Under the pieces are notes generated by a model that saw only the letters and a list, made by a program, of their open reading frames with translations, did not search any database and was not told where the DNA came from. This document shows, in pieces, positions 1 to 13,215 of a DNA stretch of 64,000 nucleotides. Positions within the stretch are counted from its first letter, which is position 1. Each line of letters opens with the position of its first letter. Origin of the DNA: Sciurus carolinensis (lineage: Eukaryota > Chordata > Mammalia > Rodentia > Sciuridae); the NCBI RefSeq assembly GCF_902686445.1, contig NC_062215.1:26744750-26808749 (forward strand), read 5' to 3'. The position numbers were made by a program, and so were the translations under genes.

Positions 1-2362
1 GTTTTATAAACTCTATGCATCTGAATGGTCAATTTTGATTAACCACAGTTTTATATTGTATATTTAATTGTTATTTAGACACCAGGATAGATTTCAAAAT
101 GGGATAGAGATTCACAGGATAAATTCATGGGAAGAGGTATTAATAAGAAAAATAAAAAGTTTTCAGATCAAATTAAACTCATGACCAGATTCAATATCTG
201 ATACGGAATTTACTCCTTCCTTCCCTAGAGTATGATCAATTATCTTTAAAAGATACCTAATTTTTAAAAATGTCTCTGAATTAAAATAAAAATATGAATA
301 TACTTTTTGGACAGAGAGATACAACAAAATGTGATGATTTCCAAAAAGCTGAATATTATTCACTGGACTGGACATAAATAGACTATCTCCCTTAGTTAAG
401 AAACTACTATTTTTTTTTTTACACTCACTAGAAGAACAGAAAATAGATTTTTAAATCTTAGAATCAAAAGACTAATATGCCTACAAAAAAAATGAGTTAA
501 CTCATTCTATGCAGTTACTTTTGTTAAAAAAGCAGCAGTATTTTCTTTGAATGTGAAAGATATTTTAAGGTACTTTGACGTCAAAAATGAAATTTAAGTA
601 TAAGGTAATTCTTCCTCTTTCTTTCCACAGAAGTAGATTACTTAATGCATAAATGAATTTTAGACACGGAATTTCTTTCAAAGTCAAAAGAAAAATGTCC
701 ACTGAAAACTTGGCATTTTTTAGAAATCCAAGAAAAAATTTAATATTTTAAACAAATGAAAATTAGATTGAGACTGCCAACTGAGCCTTTAATGTTTGGT
801 TCTAAAAATACTAATATAATCCCTGATATGAAAATGATATGAAAGTCAGAATTAAAACATTCTCTTTGCTAGCTAAATTTTCTTTTTTGTTAGAGAACAC
901 TCATCTCTTAAAATGCTGCAAAAGCTTGCATGGGCCACAAGTTTTTCCAGATGAGTGGTCCATAGCAATGTGACTCCAGTTATGTAACAGTGTATACACC
1001 AAGTAGTCTATGTAGAACCTAGAATAGAATCATAGCAGTTGTTCAACGTATTCAATGTTAACCAAGGAAAGGTATATAATTCTAGGTATCTTCAAATCTA
1101 AAAACAAAAAGACATGACACATGACTCATTTTATTTCACTCAATTTGGGTTTTGCTACAAAATATCTATTAACTTTCTTCTATGTATTGCTTAATAGTCA
1201 TGTGGATTCTTCTTGAATTCTAGAATGCTTGAACTCTAGATTACCAGTGATTTTGATTTACCTCTATTAGGTCCTTCTAGAGTTTTAGAAGATGTACACT
1301 CAGTTCTCACATATATTCCAAGACTGGGGGAAAAGGTTACTCATCATGAATGGTAGTCCCTTAATAGCAGGTGTCATTAAAAAGCATCAGTGGTTGAGGA
1401 GGGAAAAGTGAAAACTGCCTGACCATCTCTTGCTCTCTGGGATTCTGAAAGTTCCTTCCAATGCTGGGAAGGAAAAGCAGAGAGCTGTCTATCTACTTAT
1501 ATCATATATAAAAATAGATCATGAAGTTTCTCACCATTTCTTTTTCTAGTTTGGACTTAATAAGGTCTATTTTCATTAGCCAAAAAGAGGAAATCAACTT
1601 TGAGGTTTCAAATAATTATTTATTTATTTTTTTTGGTACCAGGGGATTGAAACCAAGGGCCCTTTACCATTGAATCATATCCCCTGCCCTTGTTATTTTG
1701 AGACACAGTCTCGCTAATTTGCTTAGGATACTACATTGCTGAAGTTGGCCTCAAACTTGTGATCCTGCCTCAGCCACCTGAGTCACTGGGATTACAGGTA
1801 TTGCCACCATGCACGGCTAAAACAATTATTTTAAAAGTCAAGAATAACATGGAATTATATTAAAAATGAAATTAAGTCTGAAAATGGATTTCTGTTCCCC
1901 TAAATGCCCTTACTTTTCCATTGAAGGGAACAAAAAAGAGACTTCATTTTTATACATACTTCCAAACTTGAGTTTCTCTTAAATTTTAAACTTCAGAAAC
2001 ATACAGAAACAATGCAACTTGGTGTACTTGATTAAATTAGAAGAATGATTAAATTAGAAGAAATGATCTATATGTACTCACAGGCATAATGGATATAGCA
2101 AAATGTTAACTACAAATGGGCTGAGAACTAAATGAAGATGTGAGTCTTTCAAGTATCTTTGATTTAGTTGTTTCTGTATACATGGGTACTATGTGAAAAG
2201 TGAAGAAAAAAGAACTAACCCCAAAACCAGGTCTCACTTTTGAGTCTGGGATGACCATTTTAAGTATATATTTGGAACCCTTGTCAAATGTCAGGATGAA
2301 TTACTGTACTATTAGAGCCCACTCTTTAACACGTATTTATGTGCAGAGGTATTTTTACTTAC
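1..2362 (-). other. SPAG9: SPAG9 intron 2 (partial)
   Basis: AT-rich intron downstream of SPAG9 exon 2 in the transcript direction. Apart from one MEN SINE near 1627-1820 I see no exon, RNA gene or clear repeat; exon 3 must lie left of base 1. Confidence 0.85.
1627..1820 (-). mobile_element. MEN (B1-ID) SINE
   Basis: Reverse dimer: ggtaccaggggattgaaac (ID half) then gagacacagtctcgct and gcctcagccacctgag (B1 half). Confidence 0.85.
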
Positions 2363-2483
2363 TCTGATCAGCATAGTTTTTTGCTTTGAGTTCAAGTTGT
2401 CTTGTTTGAGATTCTAGAGATTCCACTCGGGTCTGTAAATCCTTTTTTTCCTGTTCTTGAGAATCTTCAAATTCAATGAATTT
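2363..2483 (-). CDS. SPAG9: SPAG9 (JIP4) coding exon 2
   Basis: Second coding exon, 121 nt: 40 codons from [11 protein letters not shown] to LKAKNYADQ plus the first base of the next codon (phase 1). On the minus strand it is bordered by an acceptor ending TTAG and a donor GTAAGT (2357-2362). The peptide is a charged heptad-like coiled coil that directly continues the HAEE end of exon 1, extending the RH1 helix toward the leucine-zipper region used for kinesin/dynein and ARF6/RAB contacts. Exon 1 ends in phase 0 and this exon opens on a whole codon, so the junction is consistent. It is too short and too split to stand out as an open frame. The third exon is not in the window. Confidence 0.96.
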
Positions 2484-2792
2484 CTAATAAAGAACAAAAC
2501 ACATTTCCATCAAAGAAAAGAAATCTTTTTTACATTTTTAACTCCTGTGCTTTCTGTTATCAAGAATAACAAATATTAACTACTTAAAGAGATCTCAGAT
2601 TTGTAAATGTACACTGATCTTTAGTTTCTCTATAAAAATTACACTTAAAACCCCTCAAATATATAAGTATAAATATAAGTGTTTTCCCTTCATATAATAA
2701 GTATTATTTCAAAGGAAATACATATCCTACTGCAAATATGTAAGTCCCTTAGTATACTTGCAAATTCATTCTGAGTCCAAAACATGATTTTT

Positions 2793-2931
2793 TAAAATTT
2801 TGTTTTAGTTGTAGGTGAACACGATGCCTTTTTTTATTTATTTATTTATTTTTATGTGGTGCTGAGGATCAAACCCAGTGCCTTACATGTGCTGGGCAAG
2901 TGTTCTACCACTGAACCACAACCCCAGACCC
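2793..2931 (-). mobile_element. Tailed ID SINE with target copies
   Basis: Reverse ID with a long tail, flanked by a near-perfect 16-base duplication, ccaaaacatgattttt, at 2777-2792 and 2930-2945. Confidence 0.9.
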
Positions 2932-3671
2932 AAAACATGATTTTTAATACCTTATATATATAATAAAAACAAGAGAATAATGAAATAATAAATATTTGTT
3001 AAATGATTATTTGATTAGTAAGCAGTCTTGGGGTTAGGGATCCCAGTCCAATGATAACTTGCGCAACACAAATAAAAATAATAATAAAATAAAAATAAAA
3101 TCAGCAGTTAAGTGCTCTTGTAGATATACCTGAACCATGGTGTTTAAATTTCTAAGAAAGGGGCAGGGGCTAAGAATGTCTCCATTAACCAAATTCAGTT
3201 GGTTAAAACTATCCTCAAGGAGATAATAACTAGTGCAATCATTAAATCTCAGTCTTCTTCTTACTTGTTATAACAGCAGCATCTAACAACTCTTCACTCA
3301 CTCCTCTTTAAAACACCTGTTTCCTCACTTAGCTTCCAGGACTTTTCCTTGTTAAGAATTTAACTATTTTAAAATTATACATAGCTGCTTTTCTTAGTCC
3401 TCTTGTCTGGTGCCTTCTCCCCAACTTCTTCACATTGGTCTTTAGAAAAGTTTTCTCTTCCTTTTTCACTCATTCCTTGATGATCTTATCCATTTTCATG
3501 GCATTAAATACTAGTCATATGCTGACAAATTTCTATCTCTAGCCCAGACTTGAATTTCAGATTTGAATGTACAATAGTTACCAGATACTTTATGTGGATG
3601 TTGAACAGTCAGTCATCTTAAACTTAACATGTCAAAACTTGTTCTCCTGATCTTCTCTAACTCATAAAATG

Positions 3672-3862
3672 ACTATAGTCAGGCAGTGCACACCTGTAAT
3701 CCCAGCAACTCAGAAGGCTTAGGGAGGAAAATCACAAACATGAGGCAGGCTAGCCTAGGCAACTTAGTGAAATTCTATATTAAAATAAAATAAAAAGGAA
3801 TGAGGGTGTAGCTTTGTGGTAGAGTGCCCTGGGTTCAATCCCCAGCACCACATGGGAGAAAT
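3672..3862 (+). mobile_element. MEN SINE
   Basis: gtgcacacctgtaatcccag B1 half then gccctgggttcaatccccag ID half. Confidence 0.85.
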
Positions 3863-3992
3863 AACGTTTTTACTGTCTGTGGTCAATTGTTCAGGCCTAA
3901 AACTTTAAAGTCAGCTTTGACTCTTATTCTCTAATACCGCCTCTATCCAATCCATCAGCAAATCTACCTCAGATCCAACTTTATTTTTTTTT

Positions 3993-4300
3993 TTAAGGTG
4001 AAAGAGTAGCATTTATTCAAGTGAGAAGAAGAGACAGAGCTCCCGCAGAGCAAGAAGGGACCCAAAAGGATTGCCACTGGGGCTGGGGTTGTAGCTTAGT
4101 GGTAGAGTGCTTGCCTAGCACATGAGAGGCACTGGGTTTGATCCTTAGCATATATAAATAAAATACTGTGTCCATTTATAATTTAAAAAGGGGTGGCCAC
4201 TTACCCATACTAGTTTAGGGGCTTAGATAGTTATTGGGTAGAGGTATTGATCAATATCTACAATAATCAGGTCTTGGTGTGATGGGCTGACAGATCTGGC
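3993..4300 (-). mobile_element. Class I ERV LTR piece, reverse
   Basis: Read on the minus strand it has a gammaretrovirus-like R/U5 layout: cccttcttgctctgcggg, gagctctgtctcttc and a TTGAATAAATG poly(A) region. It is interrupted by a tailed ID at 4079-4192. About 70% similar to 5425-5540 in the same orientation. It encodes no protein. Confidence 0.6.
4079..4192 (+). mobile_element. Tailed ID SINE inside an LTR
   Basis: ggctggggttgtagcttag ... ctgtgtccatttataat tail; it splits the reverse LTR at 3993-4300. Confidence 0.9.
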
Positions 4301-4302
4301 TC

Positions 4303-4806
4303 CATGATAATGTTATAGGCCAGACTCTAAGGGAAATGACTAAACAGACTCCATTTTGTTCTGAGACTCCATGTTATGTAGGTAAAAAGTTTCTCCCATG
4401 GGAACACCCCACCTCTGTGCCCATTATCAGTTATTTGGTGTGACATGTTTAATAATATACAATGGCAACTCCTATGTAGTAACCAATGTACCTGTAAACG
4501 GTAATTGTGTGGATGTTAGCAACCATTCTTTAGTTTGTACCTAGGTGAGGGTCAGTTTGACCCACTTCCCCCTCTGTTGATGATCTCATGATGTTAGTTT
4601 GTAATTTTGAATCATAGCAACAGACACTTATGATTGATGTGATTTTTGGTATAAAAACCCCTACAACCCTGTGGTCGGGGCTGTTCTCCCAATAGCCAAT
4701 TTTGGGGCATTGTGTGAGACAGTCAGCTGGCCAGCTTAATAAAGACTCTCAAATTCGGACTTCTCAGTGGTGATCGGTCTGTTCTTAAGTTGCACCCCAA
4801 AACGTT
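4303..4806 (+). mobile_element. Solo-type ERV LTR, forward
   Basis: About 500 bp starting tgttataggcc, with a TATA box (tataaaaaccc, near 4650), a poly(A) signal (aataaagactctc, near 4738) and a U5-like end. No internal retroviral genes are attached. Family undetermined; target-site copies not clear. Confidence 0.7.
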
Positions 4807-4809
4807 GGA

Positions 4810-5540
4810 AAAGTACTAGTGCTATTGGTCAAAATCTATGCTAAATAGGTATTGAAAAGATGTTAAGATTATTGACTAACCTTTGACTCTGTAGCCTTCA
4901 CTCAGGTATGTCCTGCCTCTCTATTCCCATTACCTGGGACAAAAGAGTTGACTGGAATGTTTGAAATGTTTCTACAGTTAACCTCATGGAGTGGTCTTTA
5001 CAGTAAAAAAGCCTTAACCGGGTACATTACCTATTCTATTCATTTCCCTCTCTGAAGAAGTGCCCCTAACTGCTGTTGGGGGAAGAAGGGATGACCTCTC
5101 TGCCTATACAGGTGAAAAGGGGTGTTGAAAGGGGATGGTAGTTAGGGTCCTTCTATAAAGGCCTATTTAAAGGCCCCCAGTAGAAGAGGAGTTTGGTTTT
5201 GAATTCCATCTGTAAGGCCATTTGTAATTTGGGCATCTCACACATCAGGGTAGTCCAGAGGTCTATGGTGGCAGCTGGAGATTGGACAAGGTATACAAAG
5301 GACAGGATGAGCCCTCGAAGATGAAACTGGATTCTTAGTCTCTGCAACTATAGCTCACCAGTGCCCCCTTTCTAGGTTTTGTCTCATGAACCTGAAGGAT
5401 GAAATCCACGGACAAGAATGAATGTAAAAGAGTAGAAAGTATTCAAATGAGAAGAAAAAGACACACCTCCCACCGGTCAAGAGGGCACCCAGTAAGGGTT
5501 GCCCCCAACCATTTTTTATCATCTCCACCACCATACATGG
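4810..5540 (-). mobile_element. Internally deleted ERV remnant, reverse
   Basis: 5425-5540 repeats the LTR-end block seen at 3993-4078. The piece between it and the forward LTR looks like leftover internal sequence, with one short minus-strand frame of 64 codons (5153-5347). There is no recognisable intact gag, pol or env. Gene-level calls are not possible. Confidence 0.45.
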
Positions 5541-5679
5541 CTATGCCACATGTATCTATTGCCTGGATTACTGGGATAGCAATAGCCTCTTCATTGGTCT
5601 CCTCACTGCCACTTGGGCCCCTCTATAACACATTCTCAACTCAGTGTTAGGGTGATCCTTTAAAAACTAAGTCAGATTA

Positions 5680-5806
5680 GGGCCGGACTTGTAGCTCAAT
5701 GGTAAAGTGCTTACTTGGCACATTTAAGGCACAGGGTTCAATCCTCAGCACCACATAAAAATATATAAATTAAAGATATTGTGTCCATCTACAACTAAAA
5801 ATTAAC
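5680..5806 (+). mobile_element. Tailed ID SINE
   Basis: Box A-like gtagctcaatggtaaag, box B-like gggttcaatcc, tail tgtgtccatctacaac. Confidence 0.9.
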
Positions 5807-6142
5807 AACAAAAAACCTAAGATTAATTTTCTCCTGCTGAAGACTCTAATAGTTTTTATATTCTTCCCCATAGCCCTTACCATGGCCTGCCAGGGCCTAC
5901 ACAGTTTGTTCCCATCAACCCCTTACTTCATTGATAGCATCCCATATTTATTCCTCCTCCCAATACACCTTCTTCTCATTCTCTGATTCAAGCAGCCTTT
6001 GCATTTGCTTGCTGGCTGCTTGGAATTCTCTTCTTCCAGATATTCAAATGGCTTGCTCCCTCCTCACCTCCTTTATTTTCCTGGTTCAAGTGTCACCTTC
6101 TTAGTAAGATCTTCTTTGGTCATCCTACTTAAGACCACAGTA

Positions 6143-6244
6143 GGGTTGAGGATATAGCTCAGTTGGTAGAGTGCTTGTCTCACATGTATAAGGCCCTGGG
6201 TTCAATCCCCAGCACCACCACCAAAGGAAAAAAAAAAAAAAAAA
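6143..6244 (+). mobile_element. ID SINE
   Basis: gatatagctcagttggtag ... gggttcaatccccagc then a poly-A tail of about 16. Confidence 0.9.
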
Positions 6245-6364
6245 CTGTAATAATCACTCCCTAACTCCCCTCTCTGCTTATTTCCTCCAGAGCACTTCTC
6301 TCCATCCAGTATGCTATATATTTTAGTAATTTATCTCATTTATTATGTGCCTGTCCTCAATAGA

Positions 6365-6478
6365 ATGTAGGCCCCATGAAAACAGGATATTTGTTTTATT
6401 CACTGCTACAGTCCTGGTGCAAAGAATGATGACAGAACATAGCAAGTTCTCCAATATTTGTTAAATGAAGGAACCAAT
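6365..6478 (+). mobile_element. L2 3' end relic
   Basis: ttgttttattcactgctacag ... ttgttaaatgaagga resembles the L2 3' end; heavily diverged. Confidence 0.55.
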
Positions 6479-6827
6479 AAAAAAAACTTTGAGTAAAAAT
6501 CTGAAATTCATATAGAAAAATGTTATAATTCACACACAAAACAAATTGGGCTTCTCTAAATATACACTAGTTTTAATGTGCAATTTTCAGTCCATTACAT
6601 ATGTTATCTGTCCTCAAGCTTTTCAATCACTGCAGAGAATAAAAATATATTTTTTTCACACACACTGCCTTCCTTTGGGGAAATTCCTTTACCCAGTTTC
6701 ATATTAATTCTATTCAGTCATGTAATTTGATTGGTGCTGACTCCATCTCCCTAAGGGGAAATGATCTAGACTGGTCAGGGTTCTTTCTGGGACATCTACC
6801 AGTAATTAGGAAAAATACTACTTGCTA

Positions 6828-7225
6828 TGGCTTGGATATGACTCGTCCCTATCAAAATTCATCTTGAAATTTGGTTCTCAGTGTAACATGCTGGAAGGTA
6901 CTGGGACTTTTAAGAGGAGATCAGGTTGTTAACATGGATAAAATATTCTTCTTATATAAGGACACTACTCTTATGGAACTGGATTAGTCAATGTAAAAAA
7001 AAGATGTAAAAAAGTGAAGCAGTCCCTCTGTCTTATCCTTTCCACACATGCCCACTTGCCCTTCTACTTTGGTACATGAATTGAAGCAATGCAAGGCCCT
7101 TGCCAACTGTCCATCCTGGACTTCCAAAGGCCTTTAGAAGTGTGAACCTAAATAACCTCTTTTCTTTATAAATTATCCAGTCTCAGATATTCTCTTACAG
7201 CAACAGAAAGCAAACTTAATACACC
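6828..7225 (+). mobile_element. MaLR-type LTR (MST/THE-like)
   Basis: The opening tgctatggcttggatatg and the ending tttataaattatccagtctcagatattc...taataca are hallmarks of mammalian ERVL-MaLR LTRs; about 390 bp. Confidence 0.8.
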
Positions 7226-8171
7226 ACCTTCTCTTCCTCTGGAATCTTGAACTTCTAAGAACTTAGCACATGTAAGCTCCAGACTGATCTCTTATTCCAA
7301 CATCAAAAAGAGTAGGACTGAGAATAAAGACAATATATAAGAAAACGAAGAGAAAGAAGAAAAATTCAAACTGTGTGTGTTTTAATTATATAAACCAGTA
7401 GATTTCTTCTTAACAACTTGTTCAAACTAGTTTCTAACACAAGAATGTGAAACATCCTAACATAGTCATCTGCTTTCCCTCAAAGGTCATTCGAGCCAAT
7501 CTTTTCCTGATTTTTAAACCTTGAAACCTACAACCTCTAAAACATTGGTCCTTAACCATCTGAGGGTCCACAGTTCCATCTGGATATTTGATACATCTAT
7601 AAACCATGTTTCCGCATTAAAAATAAAAATGCCCTTGCTCACCCCAAACTCTATTTCCCTTAAGAGGCTCAATGACCTCTGAAATCTTTCTACAAACCTC
7701 AGGTTTAAACAAAACAAAACAAAAAAAACCGAGGTTTAGCACCTCTGTTCTATACTTTTCTATAAGACTATTCCACATTTGAGGCTTCTGCAAATATCCA
7801 TTGAAAAGTCATTCTTTATCTTTCCAGAATATTAATCTAAAGATGACCATGTGCAGGAAGAGTACAAGTTTATAGTAAACATAAAGAGAGGGAAATTGAT
7901 AAGTCATTCATTCTTCATTCAAGAGGTGTCTACTAACTACTACTTGCCAGGCACAGAAATATAACTGCAAGTACCTTACTACCTCTGTCTTCCAAAATGT
8001 TGATCAGCTACAATGGAATGCAGGCAGAAGGTACAAGGTTACATTAAATTAAAAAGCATCAACTATGAGGTGTGATAAGTTATTTCAACATTTTGCTTAG
8101 ATATATAAGTAAAAAGTAGGAACAGATAAGAAAACAATTACTTTATGACCTGCTTTGAAAATGATGTTCCC

Positions 8172-8385
8172 AGCTGGGGATGGTGGTGCATGCCTATAAT
8201 TTCAGCGACTCAGGAGGCTGAGGCAAGAGGATCCCAAGTTCAAAGCTAGCCTTAGCAACTCAGCAAGGCCCTAAGCAATTTAGTGAGACAGAATAAAACA
8301 TAAAAAGGGATAGGGAGGTGACTCAGTAGTTAAGCATCCCTGAATTCAATTCCCCAGTACCAAACCCACACACATACACACAAAA
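8172..8385 (+). mobile_element. MEN SINE with target copies
   Basis: Flanked by gaaaatgatgttccc and gaaaatgatgtccc. Confidence 0.9.
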
Positions 8386-9109
8386 GAAAATGATGTCCCT
8401 TTAGCTAACTTAACTGCTCTATATGGGTAAGGAATCAGTAATTTATCACTGTACTTTGGAGGTTTGTGTGTGTGTATGCACAATGGATAAAATGCTGTTT
8501 TAAAGAACAAATAACAGATGCTTACCAAGTAACACTTAAAATGCTGTGCTATTAAACTGCTAACAAAAAACTTTACTACTACTATGTTTATTCAGAATTC
8601 CTTTCCGACTGATAAAAGAAACATCATAATGGACACACAGTTTCATGACTGCTATGTTTCTTAGTGACGCACTTTGGCTACAGAGAACATGAATAATCCA
8701 TCACTGTTTAGCAGCCATTATTAAATATAAGCTTACTCTACAAGTGTTATTACTTATATCTACTGAGATAATTCACGCTTCAGAATTTTTCGCATTTTGT
8801 AATTACCGGGGTTTTACATCTGTATCACTTTAAGTAAAGATGGCAAAAAGAAGAAAAAAATTTGTAAATGATGTCATAGATCTTAAACCACCAGGATGAT
8901 TCATCTCCAAACAGAAATCTTTTTTTTACAATTTTCTCTTATTGGAAAAGACTGGAAATAATGAAAATATTCCAAAGTAATCCACACTTTTAGGCCTTTC
9001 CTTAAAGCAAATTAAAACAGATAAATGTAAAGACTCTAAATGAACTACTATTTCTCACTAGGGTATTTGTGTTTTCTTTTGCAATCCTGATATAAAAAAT
9101 TTTAAAGAG

Positions 9110-9342
9110 ACCAGATGAGCACAGTGGCACACACCAGTAATCTCAGCAACTTGGGAGGCTATAGGTAGGAGTATTGGGAGTTCAAATCCAGACTCAGCAG
9201 ATTACTGAAGCATTTAGCAATTCAGTGAAACCTTGTCTATACGTAAAATATGTTTAAAAGGCCGGGGGTATGGCTCAGTGATTAAGCACACCTGGGTTCA
9301 ATCCCTAGTACCCCCCCAAAAAAAAAAATAATAATAATAATA
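9110..9342 (+). mobile_element. MEN SINE
   Basis: B1 half with acacaccagtaatctcagc; ID half ends ccctagtacccc then A/ATA tail. Confidence 0.85.
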
Positions 9343-10295
9343 AAATAAAGAGAAAAACAGAATAGAGATGGAAGAGGTGTCATAAATTCACTCCAATGCC
9401 AAAATAGAGTTCTTGACAGAAAGTGGTTTGGGTTCATGGCTCCAATAAAAGGGTCCTTCTTTTTCCTGGATGGAAGTTAAAGGAAGAGTATAAAGGAGGT
9501 AATGGGAACAGTTTCTTTTCCCAAAACCTAACCTTTTCATATTATCAGAAAAGTAAAGCAATAGGTGGCATTGGTTACACTAAAAAGAAAGTTCCCCAAG
9601 AAGATTTTCTTTCTACCTTTTTTCCATGCTCAGAGAGTCTGAGTAGGCTAGGAACTCATGTGAGTACTGTTGATCTTGTCTGTTTTCCATTCCATAATTT
9701 TGACTAAACACAAACTAGGACACAGCACAAAAATAGAAATATATCCCATTCTGTCACTTTCTAAACAAAGAAAAAACAGTTGTCACAGTTAAATAAGGCC
9801 ATACACCTATCTACATTGACTGTTGGGAATATAAACACTTTATGACAGTCATTAAAGACACACAGTAAACTTCAACAATATAGCATGCTATGTGCTATAG
9901 AGGAAGCATGGAGGAACAAGTGACTTAATCTACTTTAAAAAGAGAAAGCATTTCAGCCTGACTCTTAAAAGGAACAGTTTATCTGAAGAAGTGGGGTAAA
10001 AACACCAGGAAGAGGTGATGGCAAATGAAAAAGCATAGAGGCATGAACATCATGGTAAGCCCAGGAACTACAATTTGTTATTAAAATTATAGTAGGGTAA
10101 AATATAAGACAAAGAATAAGTTGTGAATCTTTCCTTTGATTGACAAAGGGAGTGAATAAACAAAATTATGATTCCATTCGTTCATTCACCCTTTCAATAC
10201 TCAACTCAAATCTATCGTTTTAAATATTCTAAGATACTAGGAATGCAGAAGATAGCTCTGTCGTTCTGTTCCACTGCTTAAAATTTAGCAGAAGA

Positions 10296-10415
10296 GGGCT
10301 GGGTTGTGGCTCAGTGGTAGAGTGCTCGCCTAGCACATGTGAGGCACTGGGTTCCATCCTCAGCACCATATAAAAAATAAATAAAATAAAGGTGTCCATT
10401 TACAACTAAAAAAAT
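10296..10415 (+). mobile_element. Tailed ID SINE
   Basis: gctgggttgtggctcagtgg ... ggtgtccatttacaac. Confidence 0.9.
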
Positions 10416-10850
10416 TTTAAGAAAAATAAAGGAAGAAGACTGAAATCATACCAAGTATTTAAAATAAATTTAGCTGAAGACAACAGACATTAAACATGGA
10501 CCTACATGTTACAAAAAAGATTAACTTAACAAAGATCTTGCATAATTTAACAGTCATCTAATTTGAAGTTATTGCTAATAAGTGATGGCTGATATTTCTG
10601 TGACCACCTAACACCCAAGTGACACCAAAGATGGGATAACAGTGCAAAACTGTTTTACAGTTCAGTCTTGGACATGATTCTTGAAGCCATTATGAAATAA
10701 GAAGTTAATATTTCAAAGTGTGAATATGAAAAGTAGGTTTTTAAAATTCCATACTTCAAATCTATGACAATATACCCACATATATTTTATACAAGAATAG
10801 TATATTGAGATGTGTATGATATGAAATTAACAACATGAAAAACTCCTTAA

Positions 10851-10851
10851 A

Positions 10852-10884
<33 letters not shown>

Positions 10885-10891
10885 TATATAC
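10851..10891. repeat. (TA)n simple repeat
   Basis: Forty bases of alternating TA with one CA interruption in SPAG9 intron 1. Confidence 0.9.
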
Positions 10892-11603
10892 CTGAAAGAT
10901 GAATAAAAGTTCATCAAGTAAAGACTAATTTAAAAGAAACCACAATTAGTGCAGAAAGGCCAAGCTTAGAGACATGGGAGAGAAGAACGACCTGAGATGA
11001 GGATGGTTAAATAGACAAGGATCAAATCATACAGAACCATAAAGGATGCTGGATCACACTGAGAACACTGAATACCACCCAGGCTTTGAAAAAATTAATC
11101 TAATGAGGACGTGGGGAATGCCACTGGAATGTGGTGGGGAGAGAAAGGAATGACAGTGTTTAAATGAAGACTGAAGGTTATCACAGTAATCCAAATGTGA
11201 AATGATTAAAAACAAGCAATTAGGGCAGAGACATAAGGACAAATCCAAAATATTTAGGAGATAAATAAGATTCAGTGACCAATTAAATGCAAGGGAAAAG
11301 ACAGAAGCAAAGATTAAGTCCTGATTTCTGGTTTGACCAATTGTGTGGATGGTCACTTATTTAGTAGGGTAAAGAAGTATGAGTAATAAACAGATGAGGG
11401 GTACGGGTAATGTAAAATCCATTTTCAGTATCAAGGTGACCTACCTGTGAGATAGTCAAATGTACAACAGGGAATACTTTGTTTTAAATAAGGTGCCTTA
11501 TTATTTGGACCTTATATTGTACCTTATAACTGGTACAACCCACCTGGATGTTAGTAAGGTGTGTATTAAAAAACCCTCAACAATGTATTAAGAATTAATG
11601 TTC

Positions 11604-11788
11604 TTGCCAGACGTGGTGGTGCACACCTGTAATCCCAGCAAGTCGGGAGACTGAGGCAGAAAAACATGTTCAAAGCCAGCCTCGGCAACTTAGTGAGGCC
11701 CTGTCTCAAATAAAAAAAAAGAGCTGGGGATATGGCTCCATGGTTAAATGTCTCTGGGTTCAAAGAAAAAAAGAAAAGAAAGAAAGAG
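11604..11788 (+). mobile_element. MEN SINE with target copies
   Basis: agaattaatgttc occurs on both sides (near 11590 and 11787). Confidence 0.9.
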
Positions 11789-12415
11789 AATTAATGTTCA
11801 TCTAATTCATTAATAGCTTTGATAGAAAATATTATGCATAGTCTAATCCTACTTTTATAAACTGGAGGAATAAACAGGCATATGAAAGGGTTTGAGGGTA
11901 TATAACAAATATCAGTTGTGACAGTTAGTGTGACTTAACCTTTTTTCTATACCTTTATCTTTAAATAGTTTATAAATTTTTGGAGTTTTTCTGTTTTTTT
12001 TTTCTTTCATAATTAATAAGGATTATTTATATATTTTTAAATAATAAAGCAAAGGAGAAAATACAGGCCTATATTTTTCCAAAATAGGAACCATAACTTA
12101 TTTGCAATTCACCTTAGAAAAGCTTGGTATATTATCAAATATGGTATTATCATTTGACCAAAAATGATTGGAATTAATTAATCAATTAACTAAAATGAAA
12201 CTCTGAAAGGAGATATTGAGGGAGAAGGAAAAACAAAATCAATGGGAAGGGATAATTCCATTTTAATTATATATAATTATACACAATTCATGAACTACAT
12301 TAGCTCTGTTGAAGTCAAAAGCTAAAATACAAGAATGATATATTTCAAGACTGGATACAGAAGTATGGTTCCATTCCAAAAAGCCTTTACAAAAACTGTA
12401 CAAAACAGATTCACT

Positions 12416-12512
12416 GGGTTCAGGTGTAGCTTAGTGTACAAAGTTTGCCTACCATGCAGGAAGCCCTGGTTAGATCCCCAGCATCACAAACATAAACAAA
12501 GAATTCCAAAAC
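12416..12512 (+). mobile_element. ID SINE, diverged
   Basis: Copies of cagattcact flank a decayed ID (gtgtagcttagtgtacaaag). Confidence 0.75.
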
Positions 12513-12648
12513 AATCAGATTCACTATATAGACTTTGTTCATTCTAATATTTTAAAGGTTTTTACAACAAAGTTCTGGTAAAATGAGGTGATTTCCTCTT
12601 ATTACTATAATTTGCAAATAACAATATTTTAAATCAAAGTAAATAGAG

Positions 12649-12895
12649 GGCTGGAGTTGTGGCTCAGTGGTAGAGTGCTTGCCTAGCATGTGTGAGGCAC
12701 TGGGTTTGATTCTCAGCACTGCATATAAATAAATAGAAAATAAAGGTCCACCAGAAACTAAAAAAAGTTTTAAAAAATACAAAACAAAGTAAAGGGCTGG
12801 GGATATAGCTCAGTTGGTAGAGTGCTTGCCTTGCAAGCACAAGGCCCAGGGTTCAAATCCCCAGCACTGCAAAAAAAAAAAAAAAAAAAAAAAAG
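12649..12895 (+). mobile_element. Two tandem ID SINEs
   Basis: A tailed ID (12649-12777) followed by a short ID with intact boxes (12794-12894). The pair is bracketed by aaagtaaatag. Confidence 0.88.
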
Positions 12896-12926
12896 TAAAT
12901 AGAAGTCTTTATCCCTAACCAGACAT

Positions 12927-13215
12927 TTTTTAAATTGTTTTATTTTTATTTGTTCTATTAGTTATACATAACAGCAGAATGCATTTCGATTCATTGGACA
13001 AATGGAGCACAGCTTTTCATTCCTCTGGTTGTACACAATGTAGAGTCACACCTAGGGCAATGATGTCCATCTCATTCCACCATCTTTCCCACCCCCATTC
13101 CTCCCTCCTCTTTCCCCTTGCCCAATCCAAAGTTCCTCCAATCCCCCCACTCATTATGGATCAGCATCCACATATCAGAGAAAATATTTGGCCTTTGGTT
13201 TTTGGGGACTAGTTT
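12927..13215 (-). mobile_element. L1 3' UTR fragment, reverse
   Basis: It shares phrases such as atcagcatccacatatcagagaaaa with the L1 piece at 45725-46445, in the same orientation, so both belong to one rodent L1 family. Confidence 0.75.

Noticed and set aside
5153..5347. 64-codon minus-strand frame as a retroviral gene
   Set aside because: Too short and unassignable; described only as part of a decayed ERV remnant.
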